A DNA stretch of 64,000 nt, from contig JAJNNQ010000005.1 of the NCBI GenBank assembly GCA_027886175.1, positions 3,770,501 to 3,834,500 on the forward strand, written 5' to 3'. Shown here piece after piece: positions 23,801 to 38,800 of this stretch. The stretch is from Phylloscopus collybita (lineage: Eukaryota > Chordata > Aves > Passeriformes > Phylloscopidae). How positions within the stretch are numbered: position 1 is the first letter of the stretch; the number at the start of each line of letters is the position of its first letter. Made by a program: the position numbers and the translations under genes. The notes under the pieces were generated by a model. It had not been told where the DNA came from. It searched no databases and saw only the letters and a list, made by a program, of their open reading frames with translations.

Positions 23801-26800
23801 CACCAAGTTTGAATCTGTGACTTGTATTGCAGAACCACATGAGTCTCAGCCACATGGCTTGGAGTATTGATCCATTATGAACTGACTTCTGCTACAGATT
23901 CATGCTACACTTTTTTTTTTTTTTTAACTAGCATGGAGTTAGTCTGTGGGGCTTCAGCTGAGCAGATGAAGCTGTTCAGCTTCAGATCAGCTATTATCTG
24001 TCAGCCTGGTGCAAGCATAACCCTGGCATAAGATCTGTGTCTTGTACTTTGGCTGTTTGAAAGAAGTGAGAGTTGTGTCCTGATTTGCTCTTTGCGGTGT
24101 TTGGCTCTGGCATTAATGATCTCATTACCATCACCCCAGGATTTCTCTTAGATCTCAGCACCTCTGGGAAATCATTCTCAGCAGGGAGAATCCTCAGTGT
24201 TGACGTGCAGCACCAAGGCAATACCCCTTTGCTATGGTTGTCAGATTTGGGTACCTGAGAAGCTGTGGGTGGCAAATTCAGTAGGGAGTATAGTGGTTCC
24301 TGTGACTCACTTTACTTCTACTACTTTTTTTTTTTTTTTTTTTTTTTTTCCTTCTGAATGTCCTGCTAAGGAATAATAGCTATGCTTGTTGTTTTCCCTT
24401 TTTTATTAGGATAAAAAGATCTTTTGGTTAAATAAGAAAATCTTAAGCATGGATAAGGGGTGTTGATAATGTTTATGTAGAGTAACCGTTGAGGTTAATT
24501 GTGGGTAGTAGGGTTTGATGTCAATCTCTGAATTTTCATGGAGACTCTCTGAAGATCTAACGGATAAACTGCAACACTGAGCATGTTAATACATCACTGA
24601 TAACATGCAGCGTGGATATTATTCATTTTTCCCTTCCTCCATAGGCTGCTTTTCTGGGAGACAGGAATCTAAATCAAAGTATGTATGTGCATGTAGGAGG
24701 AGAGGGCATGCAACTCTTTTATTGCTGTGAACAGACGTTGAGTCCACTGGGATGCTGACCCCTGGCTCCCGACAGGTCCTCGTGGGGAACTGGTAGGCAG
24801 AGGAATGCAGAGCAACTTTCTCTGCATGCCTTTCTTAATTGCCCTGATTGTTTCATGTTCCCATCAGCTGCTGCTTCAGAGGGGCTGCTGCCTTTGCACG
24901 GCTGGTGGGTGTGTTTGCACCCTGATGTGGGGTTTGTCTGGTAAGAGGAGTTGGTTGAACTGGAAATAAGACAGTGTGCAGTGTTTCCTGGAGTGATAGT
25001 TGAGAGGAGGGAAGTGGTGGATGCAAAGTCATCCTCTGCTCCTGGGACTCTGTTTTGGCTGAATTTTTAGGTCCCTGAAGAAAATGCATGAGACCCTCAT
25101 GAGGGGTGAAAGGAGTCAAGAAATGTGCTGTGGGCTGGATGGATTGTTTTGGCTGGCCACACCTGGCTTTTGTGCTGTAACTTGGACACCCCTGCCATAA
25201 CTCAGTTCACAGCTGATCTTGAATCCGGTGTCACTTGTACTCCAGATGCTTTGCATTATTGGTAGGCTTACTGTTCTTTGCTGTGGCACTGCTCCTTTTC
25301 TTCCTGCTCTGTTGGGCTTGAACAGACAGGTCCTTCCAGGGTCCCTTGGTGAGGAACACAGAAGTTCACAGCACTTCTGGGGAGTCCTGCTGGTCTGCAG
25401 GAGTATGGCAGCAGAGTGAGACACACGGCTCCTGCGTCAGGCAAAGCATGTGCTCTGCTTGTCCTTTATTCCATGTGCATCTCTCCTTGTCTGGGGAATA
25501 CTTCTTAGGAGGAAACCCACTGACCTATTTTGTGGGATTTCAGGTGGTTCTGTAGGTTAGTGGGTTCCAGTCCTGCAATGTAGGTCACTCGCAAGGTGCG
25601 CTGGAGTTTCGTAATGTGTAGTTCAGACCTGAAATAAGATTCATACAGACTCTCCCTGTGGCTGTGTCTTGCAGCTGTGCTTTGTCTCTTTGCACTGGGC
25701 TGTTTTTTCACAAGGTAAAAGGAGAAATTTGGCCATTTCCAGAGGGAAGGGGTCTAACAGGAAGGTTTATGAATATTTATTTAAAATTGTTTCGGACAGA
25801 TAGAGGCAAATTTCCCTTATTGCCCACTTGATGTTAAGGGCACAGCAAAAAAAAGCAGACCAGGAACACTGAGTAGCTCATCCATGCTACCCTAAGCAGA
25901 TGTCCAGGATTACAGGATACAACAGAAATAATGTAGAAATGCCTCCATTAGGTTTATGTAAGTTCCTTTTACGGCTGACATATGCTAAATACATCGATTG
26001 TCTCTTTGTGCAGACAGATTTCCTTTACATCAAGCAGAGCTCCTTTTGCACTTTTTTGGTATATCTGGAGGTACAACCAGATCCTTAACATTGCTCTTCC
26101 CATAACCCAGCTATTAATTAGGAGCATGTTCTTTGTAGCAAAGTGCTAATTGGTACGCCAACGAAATCACTGCCTGTTAAACATTGGAAAGATAGTAATT
26201 CTGACTGGCTCAAGTATAAGTGAGAGAGAAAAGCATCACTTCTCTTTGCTGGCCCACTGGGGCTTTTTTGGCTGTTCAGTAACTCATGGTATTCCAGATC
26301 TTGTGGATCTCAAGTTTTCCCTACAAAACCCAAAACTAATTGCTTCAGATTGGGTGTTGCTTTGATAGTATTTTATTCCTGAAGTTCTCTCTGTGTTTCT
26401 GAAAGTCTACAGTACACCCACAGGCAGTCTTCTGTTAAATAATACTGGAAATTCACAGAGAAAGGGGCTTGTAGAGATGTAAAATACGTATCATGAAACC
26501 AGGAGACCCGATTTGAACTGTTTGTGGTCTTTCCTGAGACACTGGCCTGGGATTGTGGAGCACACCCTTATGCCACAAGGATCAAGGTACTAAAAATTTG
26601 GAGAGGGAGTTTTTACAAGGGCATGAAGGGACAGGACAAGGGGAATGGCTTCAGACCGGACAGAGGGCAGGGTTAGATTAGGTGTTAGGAAGAAATTCTT
26701 CACAGTGCAGGTGGTAAGAAGCTGTGGCTGCCCCATCCCTGGAACTATTCCAGACCAGGTTGGACAGGGCTTGGAGCAACCTGGGGTAGTGGAAGGTGTC

Positions 26801-29800
26801 CCTGCCCTTCCACATGGAAGAGTGGTTGGAACAAGGTGATCTTTAGAATCCCTTCAAACCCAGGCCATTCTATGGTTCTCTGTTCAGAAGTTCCAAAAAC
26901 TTTAGTTTTAGGATCTTACCAGATTGGTTGTCTTTAAATAAAATGGAAGCAAAACAAATCAGTTTTGGATTTTGTTTAGGGCTAAACAAGGAATAAATGT
27001 TTAGACATGTTTTCTCGAGCAGATTGTTCATGGGGATTTCAGAGTTATAATGAATTGTTTGTAACTTGCAGAGGTGCTAAGTGAGACAAAAAATCTTGCC
27101 TGAGATAAAGCTGCCTTCTTCAGATTTATATTTTTGAGTAGACAGAAGTGAGACTGATCGTAATCTAAAACATTTTATCAGAACTAAATTATTTTTGTGC
27201 ACATGGAACTGTGTCTGGGTAATTCATGTTCAGCTTCACGGGGTCAATTTGGGGAGGTGGACAGAGGATGCAGAACTGCAGGGATTTGGTGGCTTCAATG
27301 ATGTAAAGTTGATCAGAAAACTGCCTGATGAGTGGTGAGTGGGGGCTACTCCCTGCACCCCAGTCCCATATGTGCAGAGTTTTATAAATTACAGGGGTAT
27401 TTATTAATGGAATAGGATTGCTCCTTTTTTTTTCTTTCTTTCTTTTTGTTTGTCATCTATGCAATAAATAAACACATTTAAGGATTTATATTTTCTTTCA
27501 TTTCTGTTAGCAGATGACAGTGGGGCTTGTATGATGTTAATGTGATTTCAGCCTGTGTAAGAGTTGCTGGAATTCACCCTTTAGCAAGTCAGCTAGCTAA
27601 ATATCCTCAGGATGCCATTTTTAATCTGTATGATTATATTCACTGTCTGTGTTATAATTTGATCAAGAAATTTATGTCTATGGTCTGTGTTTCATTCCTT
27701 TGTTTAATTAAAAAGAAAGAAGATCTAGTTTAGCAGGAGGATGTAAATCTTACTTTTGCTGGGTGGACAAAGCATGCTGATCTGTTCAGGTTGCTGGAAA
27801 TGTGTGTCTCTGCTGAAATATTTGGCTCTCATTATATATCTTGGAGCTCTTATTCTGAAAGTGCTTTCACTGTTTTTTTTTCGGAAGTGGCACAGAGCAC
27901 TTTCTCTTCCTGAGATGAGATTTCAATAAGAGAGGCAATACATTGATGGATGATGGCCCTGTGATGGAGTCAATCAGCCAGTGCAGTCATTTGTCTCCTG
28001 GGGATACAGGGTAGAGCACATCATTAGCAGCAGAAGGGGAGGCTTTCCTCTGTAATGCTAATAGGGCCAGGGAGCTGGCTGGTGCCTGTTTGCTGCCATT
28101 GCTCCGTTATTACAGGTGCCTTGCAGAGAAATAAAACCGTTTTCATTTGTTATCTGTGGATGTGGATCAATTTAACAGAAATGTTTAATAAGCTTTAGGA
28201 AATGTTTGTGATTCAGCAGAATATTAGCAATTCGTAAACCCGTTTCATGTGAAAATGCTGCCCATAAAAATGGTGAATTATTCTGGGGGAATTGTGAGTG
28301 TCTTTACTGGTTTTACACACAAGTAGTAGTGGAGAAAAGACAGGCAGCTGGCTGATTTGAAGGGCGGTGGGTCTTAATTGGAGGAGAGGTGTTGAAAGGG
28401 AAGCCTGTGGGTTGTAGAAGTTACTGCAGCAGAGTCTGGTGCTGCTGGGTTTCTGTCAGAGCAAAAGGCAAAGCACGAGGCAGTGAGGGAGGGTGGCTTG
28501 TCCGAGGGACAGCTGGAGCTGTGCTGGTGTGTGGCAGCAGCACTGGGCTGGATTCAAGGTGGTTGGCTTGGTGTGCTGGGCATCATGTGGCTTTGCCCAG
28601 GGAGGGTGAGTTAACCTGCAAGCTGCTGTTCCTCCATGGCTGCTTTGCTCCTTTCTGGGCTCTTGGGAGCCACAGCAGTGATCCCATCAGGAGCAAGCAT
28701 GGACTTCCCTCAAGGTAGGCAGGAGTGCTCCTGTTACAGGATACAGGGCTGCAAACCTTGTGTAAGCAGAATCTGTGTGCAGAGCTGCTCAGTTCCAACA
28801 GGGCACACACAGAAGCTGTAAATGTTGGGAGGAAAGAGTTGTTCCAAGTGGCTGGTGGGTGTTTCTGTACCCTCCAGCACTGTGAGCAGGGGGCTGGCAC
28901 CTGAAACACTTAAAAGTTAAAGAAAGCTTTAACTTGCCATGAGTCTGGACATTTAGGTAACTCACCTGCATACATTTACCTATCTGTAAAGTAAATACAC
29001 TATGAAGTGCACATACAGCTTGTAAGAGGTAAAGTTCATTTTTGGGAAGCACTTTAGGTTCTGAAATGTCTTCTCAAGAACTGCACGTGAAGTTAGACTT
29101 AACAAACAATGTTTGTCTTCCTTTCTCTGAACTGGATAGATAATGGTTGGAAAAAAAAAAGAGCAAGGGCAGCCAGAAGGCAAGTGATGTTGAGCTGCTG
29201 GAATGGTGTGGTGGGTATTTTGTACACTTCTTTTCTCTCATGTACAATGATGCCTTTGCTCCTGAAGCATGGGAGGAATGGCTCAGCTGCGTGGTACTAA
29301 AGGCATGGGGTTGGCACAGTTGTGCAATTTTACACAGGGGTTAGCAGAGGGAGGAACATGCTTTGTCATGGGTGTGGGAATACAGAGCTCTGGCAGCAAT
29401 TAAGAGTCATTAATTAGGAGTACTTACTGCCGGATATGAGTCAAGTTAGTTGTAAGTTGCTTAACTTCTGAGGTCAAGAAGATCTGATGCATCCGAGATA
29501 TGCTTTGTTAGCATCCATAGGACTGTGGGGCTATCCACAGGGACAGGCTGGAATAGCAGAGCTCAAACTGAAATTTTGAGCTTCATTAGATGACTTATTG
29601 ACAGTGACAGTTTGGCAGCACCTCTGCCAGCTGGGACCACACATTTGCATTCAGAGCTGTGGACCTGGGAAGGGTTCCTTGAGGATCCTGGGCTGCATCA
29701 GCTGGGAACGTACAAGTGCACGCCAGGAATTGACACTGCTGGGCTGAGACACACTGAATCAGCATTGAAAAAAAGCAACAGTGCACCTTCCTGGTAAGGA

Positions 29801-32800
29801 AAAGCTGTCCTGTGTCTATGAATGGGGATGACTTTTTTTTTTTTTCCAATTACAAATTAACAAATTGATAGAAAAATCAATTACAAACTGAACATGGGTA
29901 GAATATCATGTGAATGCATGGGAGATCACACCTTCATGTTCAGCCTGTGCACTTACAAAGATGTGAAACATGAGGACAGTCTCACTTCTCGTGCCTGAAG
30001 GAGGCATTCGTGCTGCCAGTGGCCCAGCATGTCAAGCAAGTAATGGAAAAAGATCTGTAATAATGTACCTGTTATAGTTCTCAGGGTTTTCCCTAATGTG
30101 CAGGGACAGTGAAGGATAGCACTGAGCAGTAGTTTGGTTTTATTTCCATCTCTCCAGTTTTTCCTCTCTTGCCATTTTTTTTTTTGAGTTTTAAGCCAGA
30201 CTAACTTTCCCACTGGCACTCGGAATTCAAAACTCTGAAGTTGTACAGCTGTGTACTGCACTTACTTGTTTATAAAAGCTGTCACAAGCATGAGTGGTTT
30301 GGTTTTTGGTTTTTTTTTTTTTCCCACGAAGGTGTAGTGTGAGGAGCAGGTTTACTTAGTCACGGGTGTGGGAATACAGGCACCGTGCTTAGGTATGAGT
30401 TTAATAACAGTTGGTCGCTTTATTTCCGACTGTGCTGGCATCTGTCTTGGTTCAACAGGTAGCTGATGCTTGGGGAGAATGTGACCTTTTGCTCCTTGCA
30501 TTGATTTTTTGAATCATGTCCAGAGGCTGCAGAAATCAGCACAGCACTTGGCTGTCAGCTGCAGGGGCTGGATCAGGCCTCGGGGATGGATGCACCGAGA
30601 AGAAAGGGAATAAGTTGACATGAAACTGAACATGGTTGTCTTTTGTGATCTTGCTTTTTTTTTCCCAAGACTGTTTGTTCAAGTAGATGTTTTTAACAGA
30701 TAAAAAGATTTGAGAAATGTGTTGAATAAAGCCCTAAACAAAGACTTCAGAGAATACCATGGTCTGAGTCCATGTAAGCAGAGGACTCCTCAGACTACTC
30801 TTTGCTCTAAAGTTTGAAGAGGGCCTGAGACTGCTACAATTCTGAATCTTTTCTATTTGTTTTTGGGGTTGTTTTTTTTAAAGAGAGCACCTCAGTCATC
30901 AAACATTTCCTTGTTTTCAAGCAGAATGAAACAAAACACCCAGGAAAACCCAAGAGATTCACCAAATTTTGCAGAGCTACAGTTTTCAGTGAGCCTCATC
31001 TACCTGCTCAGTTGTATCAAAAAGATTACATTCCTTCTCCCTGGAGTTGTATCCATGTCTTTGCTTGTATAGCCAGCAGATTATTGGTAGGTAAGACAGG
31101 TCGATTATCGTGTCTTGCTGCTTTCCCTGCTTGTGCCAGTTCAGGGTATTATTGTTAACAGCTTTTAAAGTAAAGTTCCTCCTGGAAGAATTGCTGGCTC
31201 CAGGCAGAAAAAGTTTTCCAACCAGTTCTGAGCTACTTGGGACTGTTGAATTTTTTGAAATGCTGTTCATGGCACCACAAGGCTGCTGTGAGTACACCTT
31301 GAATCATGCATAGCCTGAAGAGCATCCTGGGGGTAGGGAGACATAAATAATTGTTTAATTGCTCTGCTGAGTAGCTTACATCATGTTGGGTATATAGAAA
31401 AAAACTGTTTCTAAGCAGTGTTTTACAGTAACAGTTCTCTGAGTCTGAAGGTGAGCATTTATCCCAGTAAAGTTTAATGTGGTGGTAAGCAAGACATGGA
31501 AATGTGTCTTGACTTGAGTTTAAGTTTGTTAATAAAAATATTGCCAGCCTGTCAGCTTTCAGATGTTTTGGTAATTACACTAACTGAAGTCTTGAAGAGT
31601 TTTAAAAGGAAAACATCATTCTATTGGAAGGAGAAACTTTGTTATTAACATGTACAAATTGTTAATAACTGTCTTCATATTTCATTAGATTAATGAAAAA
31701 ACATGTCTTCTGTGGTTGTTAGCAGATACAGCAGAAATCAAATAATATACTAACATTGTTTTAATTAAGAACACATTGATAATTCTAAAAATTCACTTTT
31801 GACATCCAGCTCTTAGGCTTGAAACGAATGTCAAACTTGGGCTTTTTTATACTCCAGGAAAATATGCTCTTTTTCTCAAAACATGCAGTAAAAGCAAGCT
31901 CATGAAAATCAGTAGAACAGAGTACAGCCATTGCAAAATATCATTACAATAGTGAAGTAATTAGCCCACTGCATGACTTAGCAGGAGGGATAAATAATGC
32001 ATGCAGAATTGTGTTGGAGCTTGCAGGGAAGGTCCTGGCTGGCAGAGTGGCTGGGAAGGGCACAGGCAGAGCACATGCCCAAGGAGGGTGTCTGCTGGGT
32101 CCAGGAGCTGATGGCTGAAACCTTTCAGTGCCTGTGAGGAAATGCAAACCAGACCCACTTTTCTCTTTTCCCTATAAATTTGAGGGTGGCCATTGGGAAG
32201 AAGTTTTGCTTTGCTGTGTTAGCAGCTTGGCTCCTGCTGCTTCCCAGAGCTGTCCCGTGGACAGCATGTCCCAGCCCCTGATGGAGCTTGGGTCAGGGCA
32301 GCAGGAATATTGGCTCTTTTTGCAGCAGACAGATGAGGGGTTTGATTTGTCTTCCTTTCAGCTAGAACTGAATATTCTGAATCTGTCAGTTGCTGTCAAG
32401 AGGATTGTACTTTGGATTAGTGAGCTCCTGGAAGCAGTTTGAATCATTGCAGTTAAAAGCACGCCGAACAGCGGTGTAATTAATAGTTATATAATGTACC
32501 CAACAAGCTTAGGAAGCCAGGATGGAGCTTGGAAAGGAACACAGCCCCGTGCAATCCCTGCATTGCCTGAGGACCACTGTGCATTTAAAGAGTGATGATT
32601 TTTGTCCCAGGACCTTTATGGTCAGGGCAGGTTTGTTGCTGATGTGTCAGTTCCATCATGAGGCTTACGGAGGCATCTTTCTGCACCTTTCCTCTTCCCT
32701 TCCTTTTCTCTTCCTTCCTTCTCCTTAATCCCTGGTCAATCCGAGAACATTGCTCATGTTAGACTTGTTGGAACTATTCTTTGCTTCTGTGTTTGCAGAA

Positions 32801-35800
32801 ATCTTTGGCTGCTGTGTAATTATGGATGCCACATGAAAAAACTCCCCAGCTCCTGCGAATAATACACGTTTCTATTGTGCAGTTTTTGAATAGACATTTC
32901 AGGGCAATTATGCAATACCTTTCTGCTATGCAGTACCTGTCAGCCCTTAACCACTTGAGTTTTTAGGGGAGCTGAAATGGCTATTGAGCCTTCCAGAGTA
33001 GTTTCTGCTTTGTGACAAGCTCAAACCCGTCAGGCAAAGCTGTGTATTTCAGCAAGGCAGCAGATGAGTCTGTGCACCTCAGACCTCCTGTCTTGTAGGG
33101 ATTGGATTGGAGGTGTAATGCTTTTGAGTTTTTTATATTAATGGCTGTAAATATCTTATGCACACAGAGATGGTGATCAAAATTCTGAGGTGCTGCTCTA
33201 ATTCTGGGTGAGTTCGATAAAAAATTAATGTAATTTTCTTCCTTTAGCTGACTGCTGAACACTTCAGTTGTCTTAAACCTTTGCACTCCAACAACTAAAA
33301 TGTTTTTTTTCTCTTAGCTGATGTGTAGGTGTAGTGTTTGGAGACATGGTTTAGTGGTGGCCCTGGCAGTGCAGGGTTGGACTCTGTTTAAAGGTCTATT
33401 CCAACCTATGTGTTTCTGTGAAAAAGGGAGAATTTTGCTGGTACAGAACTTAGTACTTCTGTTTCTAAAAAGGTTCCTTATCAAATGTGATTGGTGATTA
33501 ATTAGAAAGTAATTCTCATCTCTGAAAAGAGCTACTTTATTTTAAAATGGGATACTACTGCCAAGCAAATGTAAGGCTGTCTGCCCTCCTGGTTTCTATC
33601 TACATTGCTTCCCCAAGTCAGTGTGCTCAATATTCACTGCCACTGACCTTGGATAATTAAGAAAAAAGTCTGCTGTTCTGAGAAGATAAATGCAGCTTCT
33701 GTTTGGAATGAGGCTGATTAGCTCAGTTGTGAAAGTGTAATTTAATGTCTGTAGTTCTGGTGGGATGGATGCTGCCTCTGCCAGGCTTGATGTCCCTCTT
33801 CTGCTCGCTGATATACCCAGCTGAAGCTGGTGCTGAAAATCCCCCGGGCCTCCAAGATCTGAAACTTGCAGTAGACCTCTTCAATTTCCAAAGAAAATTA
33901 ATTTAAGGCTTCTTTTCCTTTCTGAATTACTGACACTTCCAGCATATTCCCAGTGCAGCTACAAGGCTGCAGTTGTGCCCTGGGTGGGGGTTTGAGATCC
34001 CTGCTTGGAGCAGCAGCTGGGGTTGGTGCACGAGGCTGTTCCAGTTCCACAGCAGGATCGATGTCAGTGCCAGCCCTGTGAGCTGGGGGCTGAGAGGAGA
34101 CCAGAGAAACAGCAGTGGAGAGAAAAGGCCAAGTCACAAAAACAACAGAAATATTAAGGAGAAAAAAAATTTTTTCAGATCTGTGAAAATACTTGTCAAA
34201 ATGTGTCTGTTGGACAAGTCCCTTGCTGTCTTATTTTTCTCTGTGCTGCTGCTTGGGCTTCGTTTTTTACTTCTGTTTTTGCTCTCTGAGTTACTTGGAT
34301 TGTTTGTGACTTAAAATACCTGCTTGTTTACAGTGTGAAGGATGTTTGTTTTTTAAACATCTTCATGATGATCATGCAGTTGCGTGATGTTTTAGTGGGC
34401 TTTTTTCTTAGTCTAGGTTTTCCACAAGACACTCACTACTGTATTTGCTCTGGCAGAGTACTCCAGGCTGAAGATGGTTTGTAAAGTTAAAATTGCATTT
34501 TAGTGATATTTTTTGGTTTTGTTTTTCTTTAGCTGATGTCAGCCTCTTCTTTAGAGAACATACTCTGGTGGTAATCTGTTATTTTGTCAGGTTGTCTTTT
34601 GTTATTACCCAGTGGGGGACTGTTCCTGTGGGATCTTTGGGTGCTGATGTGGTGGCAGTAATTGTCAGGAAGGTTTTGAATGGCATGTGGACTCCTAGCT
34701 TTTGAAGCCAAATCTGCAGCCTCAAAAATCTTCAAGTTATCATAATCTTCCCCCTGTACAAAGGTAGAAATTTATTTGGGAAATTGCATAAGACTTGTTA
34801 TGCAAGCAGTCTCTTTTTAGCCTCTATGTAAAATGTATTATAGAAAAAAAAGTGTTATAATTTTTTTTCAAATTCAGGCAGCAAGTGGCACAAAAATCTC
34901 ACAACTGAGATGTTTTAATGAAGAGAGGTTTTAATGAAGGTTGTGTTGTGCTTGGAACAGAGGTAAAGCAGAACTGCACACAGCTCCAGCAAATGCTCAC
35001 ACCTGTTCCCACAAAGAGACTCAATTCCCAGCACACATCACAGTTCTGAAGAACAGTGATTGAGTGGACAGACTGGATGAAATCAACATTGGTCTGTTAA
35101 TTGAAATACATTTTTCCTGGAATGTTGCTAGTAAACAACTTCTTAAATGAAATCTATCCATCCAATCTTGCTTTACATCTCATTTAAGGATTTGCTGCTT
35201 ACCCTGAGTTCTAGGTCATTTTTCACATGTCTGTGCATGTCCTGAAGTAACTCATTTTGTGGACATCTCTCCCTTTCCTCTGCAGGCTGGTGCATGGCTT
35301 TGTTTTGAGTTTTGCTGAGAATCTGGTTTTAAATAGAATGAGTCGATACACTGAAGTATTGCTGGGGTTGTAGGAGGACACTGGACCCCTCATCCACTTT
35401 ACACCTTTAACTCCACAGCATTAAAGCAGTGTGGCTGCTTCCCAGAGTCAAGGGCCTTTTTGCATTCAGACTGTAGCTGTGTGCCTTGAATAAATCTGTT
35501 TAGTTGAGGAAGGGTTGTTTCATGTAATATGTCTGAGTGGAAGAGTTACTTGAACAAAAGAGACTTAAAATGAAGCTGTTAATTGTCACAGCCGGTGACT
35601 TTTTTCTATGCATTGCTGCCAGCTGAGAGCACTTTAAACTCCCATTTGAGGTATGAGAAGGCCCCTGCCTCTTATCTGCACCTCCCTGAGTAAGGAAAGC
35701 AGTTGTTCAATTATTCTCTATAATTAGTGTGCTTCAGTGGGTAGGCAGGTATTAGTTATTCACAGCCTCTTTCACTCCTGCTTTTCCAGGAGTGTTTGCC

Positions 35801-38800
35801 TACAGTCTGCTTCCTTCTCTGTCCTGAGGCATCTGGATGAACCTTACCTGCCAAGACCTGGGTACTGGGCTGGGCTGTTCCTGACAGTTGTGAAAAGGGG
35901 AAAGTTTAGATCAGTACAAAAATCAGTCCAGCTGATGCAAGAATGTTTTACCTAGGTTGAAAGAATTTGGGAGATGCCGTGATTGCAATAATGAATTAAA
36001 TACTTAGAATAACTATTCCAGTTTTCTGTGGTTCCCATGAAAGGAGGCTTGCAAGTCTGAGGGCTTGTTTTTCGACTTCATGGGGTTGATTTAGACCAAG
36101 CTTATATCTTCCTGTAGGTATTATTGAACTTAAATCAGCAGATCGTCACAACCTTAGTACTACTGTTGCTGCTGCTTTCTATAAAATGCTTGTTATAAAG
36201 TATTGCAAGATCCAAAAGTTTTCTCAACACTTGTAACCCGGGCAGGTTTGTTGTGCACCTGTGTGTGGTGTGGAGGGTATGTGCATATAGGATTAGCAGA
36301 GTTTATCTGCACAGGGAACTTTATGGTCTGTAAAGTTCTGACAGAAAACTTTGATCCTGTGTTATGGGAATGATATTCTCTTGTAAGTGCACCAAAGGGG
36401 AATATATGACCTGATGTTCTTGCTGATATGAAAAAAGAAATACAGAAGAAGATTTTGTTGCTGGAACCTGTGTTGTAAAAGAAGGTGAGTGTGAAGCTGT
36501 TGTGGTGTTTCGGGGATTTTTTAAAGCAGTGAAGAAATAGCTTGTCAAAGGCTTTGTTGTCCTCGTTTTGCAGTGGGCATTGTAGATCCTGCCCATTAAA
36601 AGGTCAGCTTCTTTAGACTTTATCACTCAAGGTTCTTTTATAAGCATATCAGGTATTTTATGTCACTGCATGTCAGTCATTGAGATGGTAGCCTTTGAGA
36701 CAGCATCTATTTAGATTAAAAATCCTCTCTCCTGGGAAAAACCTTTTCTTGGAGACTTCTTTTGCCAGGTACTTTGATGGGAGTCTGCTTTGGTGAAACT
36801 TGTGTTTCAGCTCCTACTGTAAAGAAAAGGTGGCTGTTGGGGCAGAACAGTGATGGAAGAGTGCATTGCATTTTTGCTGGCTGGGTGTACCTGAGATTAG
36901 GAGAATGAGGGTCCTGGATTTATACCTTAATGCAAGCACACCATTCCCAAAGGAGGTAGAGCAAAGAAGACCACTGCTGTGGGTGTCAAAATGAGCAAAA
37001 GATGTTTAGTATCCAGTTTTTCTGCTAAAAAATGTATTTTAAAGGTTCATGTCACTCTGCCTTCAGCCCTGATCCCTCAGTCAGTCCACTGCCTGTGTAA
37101 GGCAAAGAAGTTTGCTTGAACCTGGTGGAATTGGTGTCACTGAGGTTAAACTTCATTGTGGGATGTATTGTCTGAAACACCACCGAAGTGCATTTGTCTG
37201 TGAGCAGAGAAGCCAGATGCTTCCCAAGCATTTGGTATCTGTATCAGCATCTCTGGGAAACGTCTGCAGCCTCCAGCAAAGGAGCAAAGGATTCTCTTCC
37301 AACTCATGCTGGTAGTTTTTTAACCACTGTGTAAGTAGCATTTAAGCTACATCAAGCTTTGACTGTGGAACTTGTTGGCTTTTCCCTCTTCACCTCCACC
37401 ACCTTCTTTGAGCTTAATGTGACACTTGGGGTCAGAAATAGGAATTCTTTTCAAGGAAGCTCTGAGGTGATTTGCTACCTTTTCCTTTAGAGAAGACTTG
37501 AAGATTTTTTCAGGTTCACAAGGACAGGGCTGTCTGTGTTTCAAAGAGCAGCATGGAGTGGCTGTCAGGATCAAGGGCTGCTTGTTGGTTTTGGATGGAG
37601 CTTCCTGCCTGTGCTGCCCTGGCTGCCACTGGGAGAGGGAAGAAGCTGAATAAACAGGGAAACCGTGAAATAAACAGAAACAAAACCAAACCAAGCCCCT
37701 GCCTCGGGGCGTGGGCTCAAGTCAGTCAAGTGGACTTTCTTTTGTTAAAAGGAGGCACATAAAAGCTTTTCTACTTTTGTTTTTGTGCTGTAATGATAAT
37801 ATCCATGTGTTTTTTGTGGTAGTCGATTGCTTTCAATTTATTCTGAGGAAACTTAGTGAAAAAGCAAAAATTTGTGTTGCTGCAGATGAAGGGGTTGCTT
37901 CAGCCTTTCCTGCCACACATACCCCAGTGTTTTCAGTAGAAGTGACCAATTTCAGCTAGTCAGCTTAAACCTGCATGTTTTTCCAAGTTGCTACTCAGCT
38001 TTTAAAGACGTTATTAGAAGTTTTGGATTCCAGGTCAGGCTGTAAATACTCATTCTGGGGCTTCAGTACTCAGAACCTTCCTCGCTGTTCACCGTGAATG
38101 ACAAAGCTGCCACTGCACTGTGCCAACCCCTCTGGCTTTGTGGGTTCATCAAGGAGGAATGGGTGGTTTTGGGAAGCAGGAATGGCAGGAACAGGCAGGG
38201 CTGTCTCATGTAGGCAGCGCAGAGACAGTTGGGGGAGGTTTGTTTGGTTTGAATCCTGGCACTTACTGCTGCTCTAAGTGATGCTGGAGATTATGAAAAG
38301 AGATGGTGATGAAAAATATTTTCTTGTTGTTCCTCTAGATGGTTCATATGTGTGTAATTGCTCGCAAAGTGATGCTGACCCCAAAGCTTGTGCTCTTTAA
38401 CTCCCCAGTTTTGGTGCAGAGTGCGGGTAGGAGCTCCTTAGGAAGAGATTGCTCAACTCTTGTTTTCCGCAATGCGTTCGAGTCAAAACAAGGTTCTGTT
38501 TTTAGCTTGCTTTAACTTGGAAATTCTAGTGATAAGCATTTAGCTGCACAAATCCAGTAAGAAATTAGAGGACGAAGCAGCATAACATAGTAGAATCCCA
38601 CTGAGTCATTTTTGTAAATCTCCAGAAGCGAGTAATTTCTCTAATCTGGTAGATGTGTATCACCAGTGGGGTGTAGTCCCAGAGCTCAAAAAAACTTCCC
38701 CTGTAGTTAAATAGAAATAAACCCTAACCAAGGGGTATCTTAATAAATACACCCGAGATTAAGGTGCCTGGGTATTGTTATGCTGGGAGCTGGATGGTTC

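Noticed and set aside
24325..24349. T25 run as the tail of a processed pseudogene
   Set aside because: Nothing recognisable upstream or downstream on the minus strand, and no target-site duplication seen.
29366..30380. Repeated GGGTGTGGGAATACAG near 29,369 and 30,364 as ends of an inserted element
   Set aside because: The match is only about 20 bases, both copies are in the same orientation, and the flanks do not align. Too weak to call an LTR pair.
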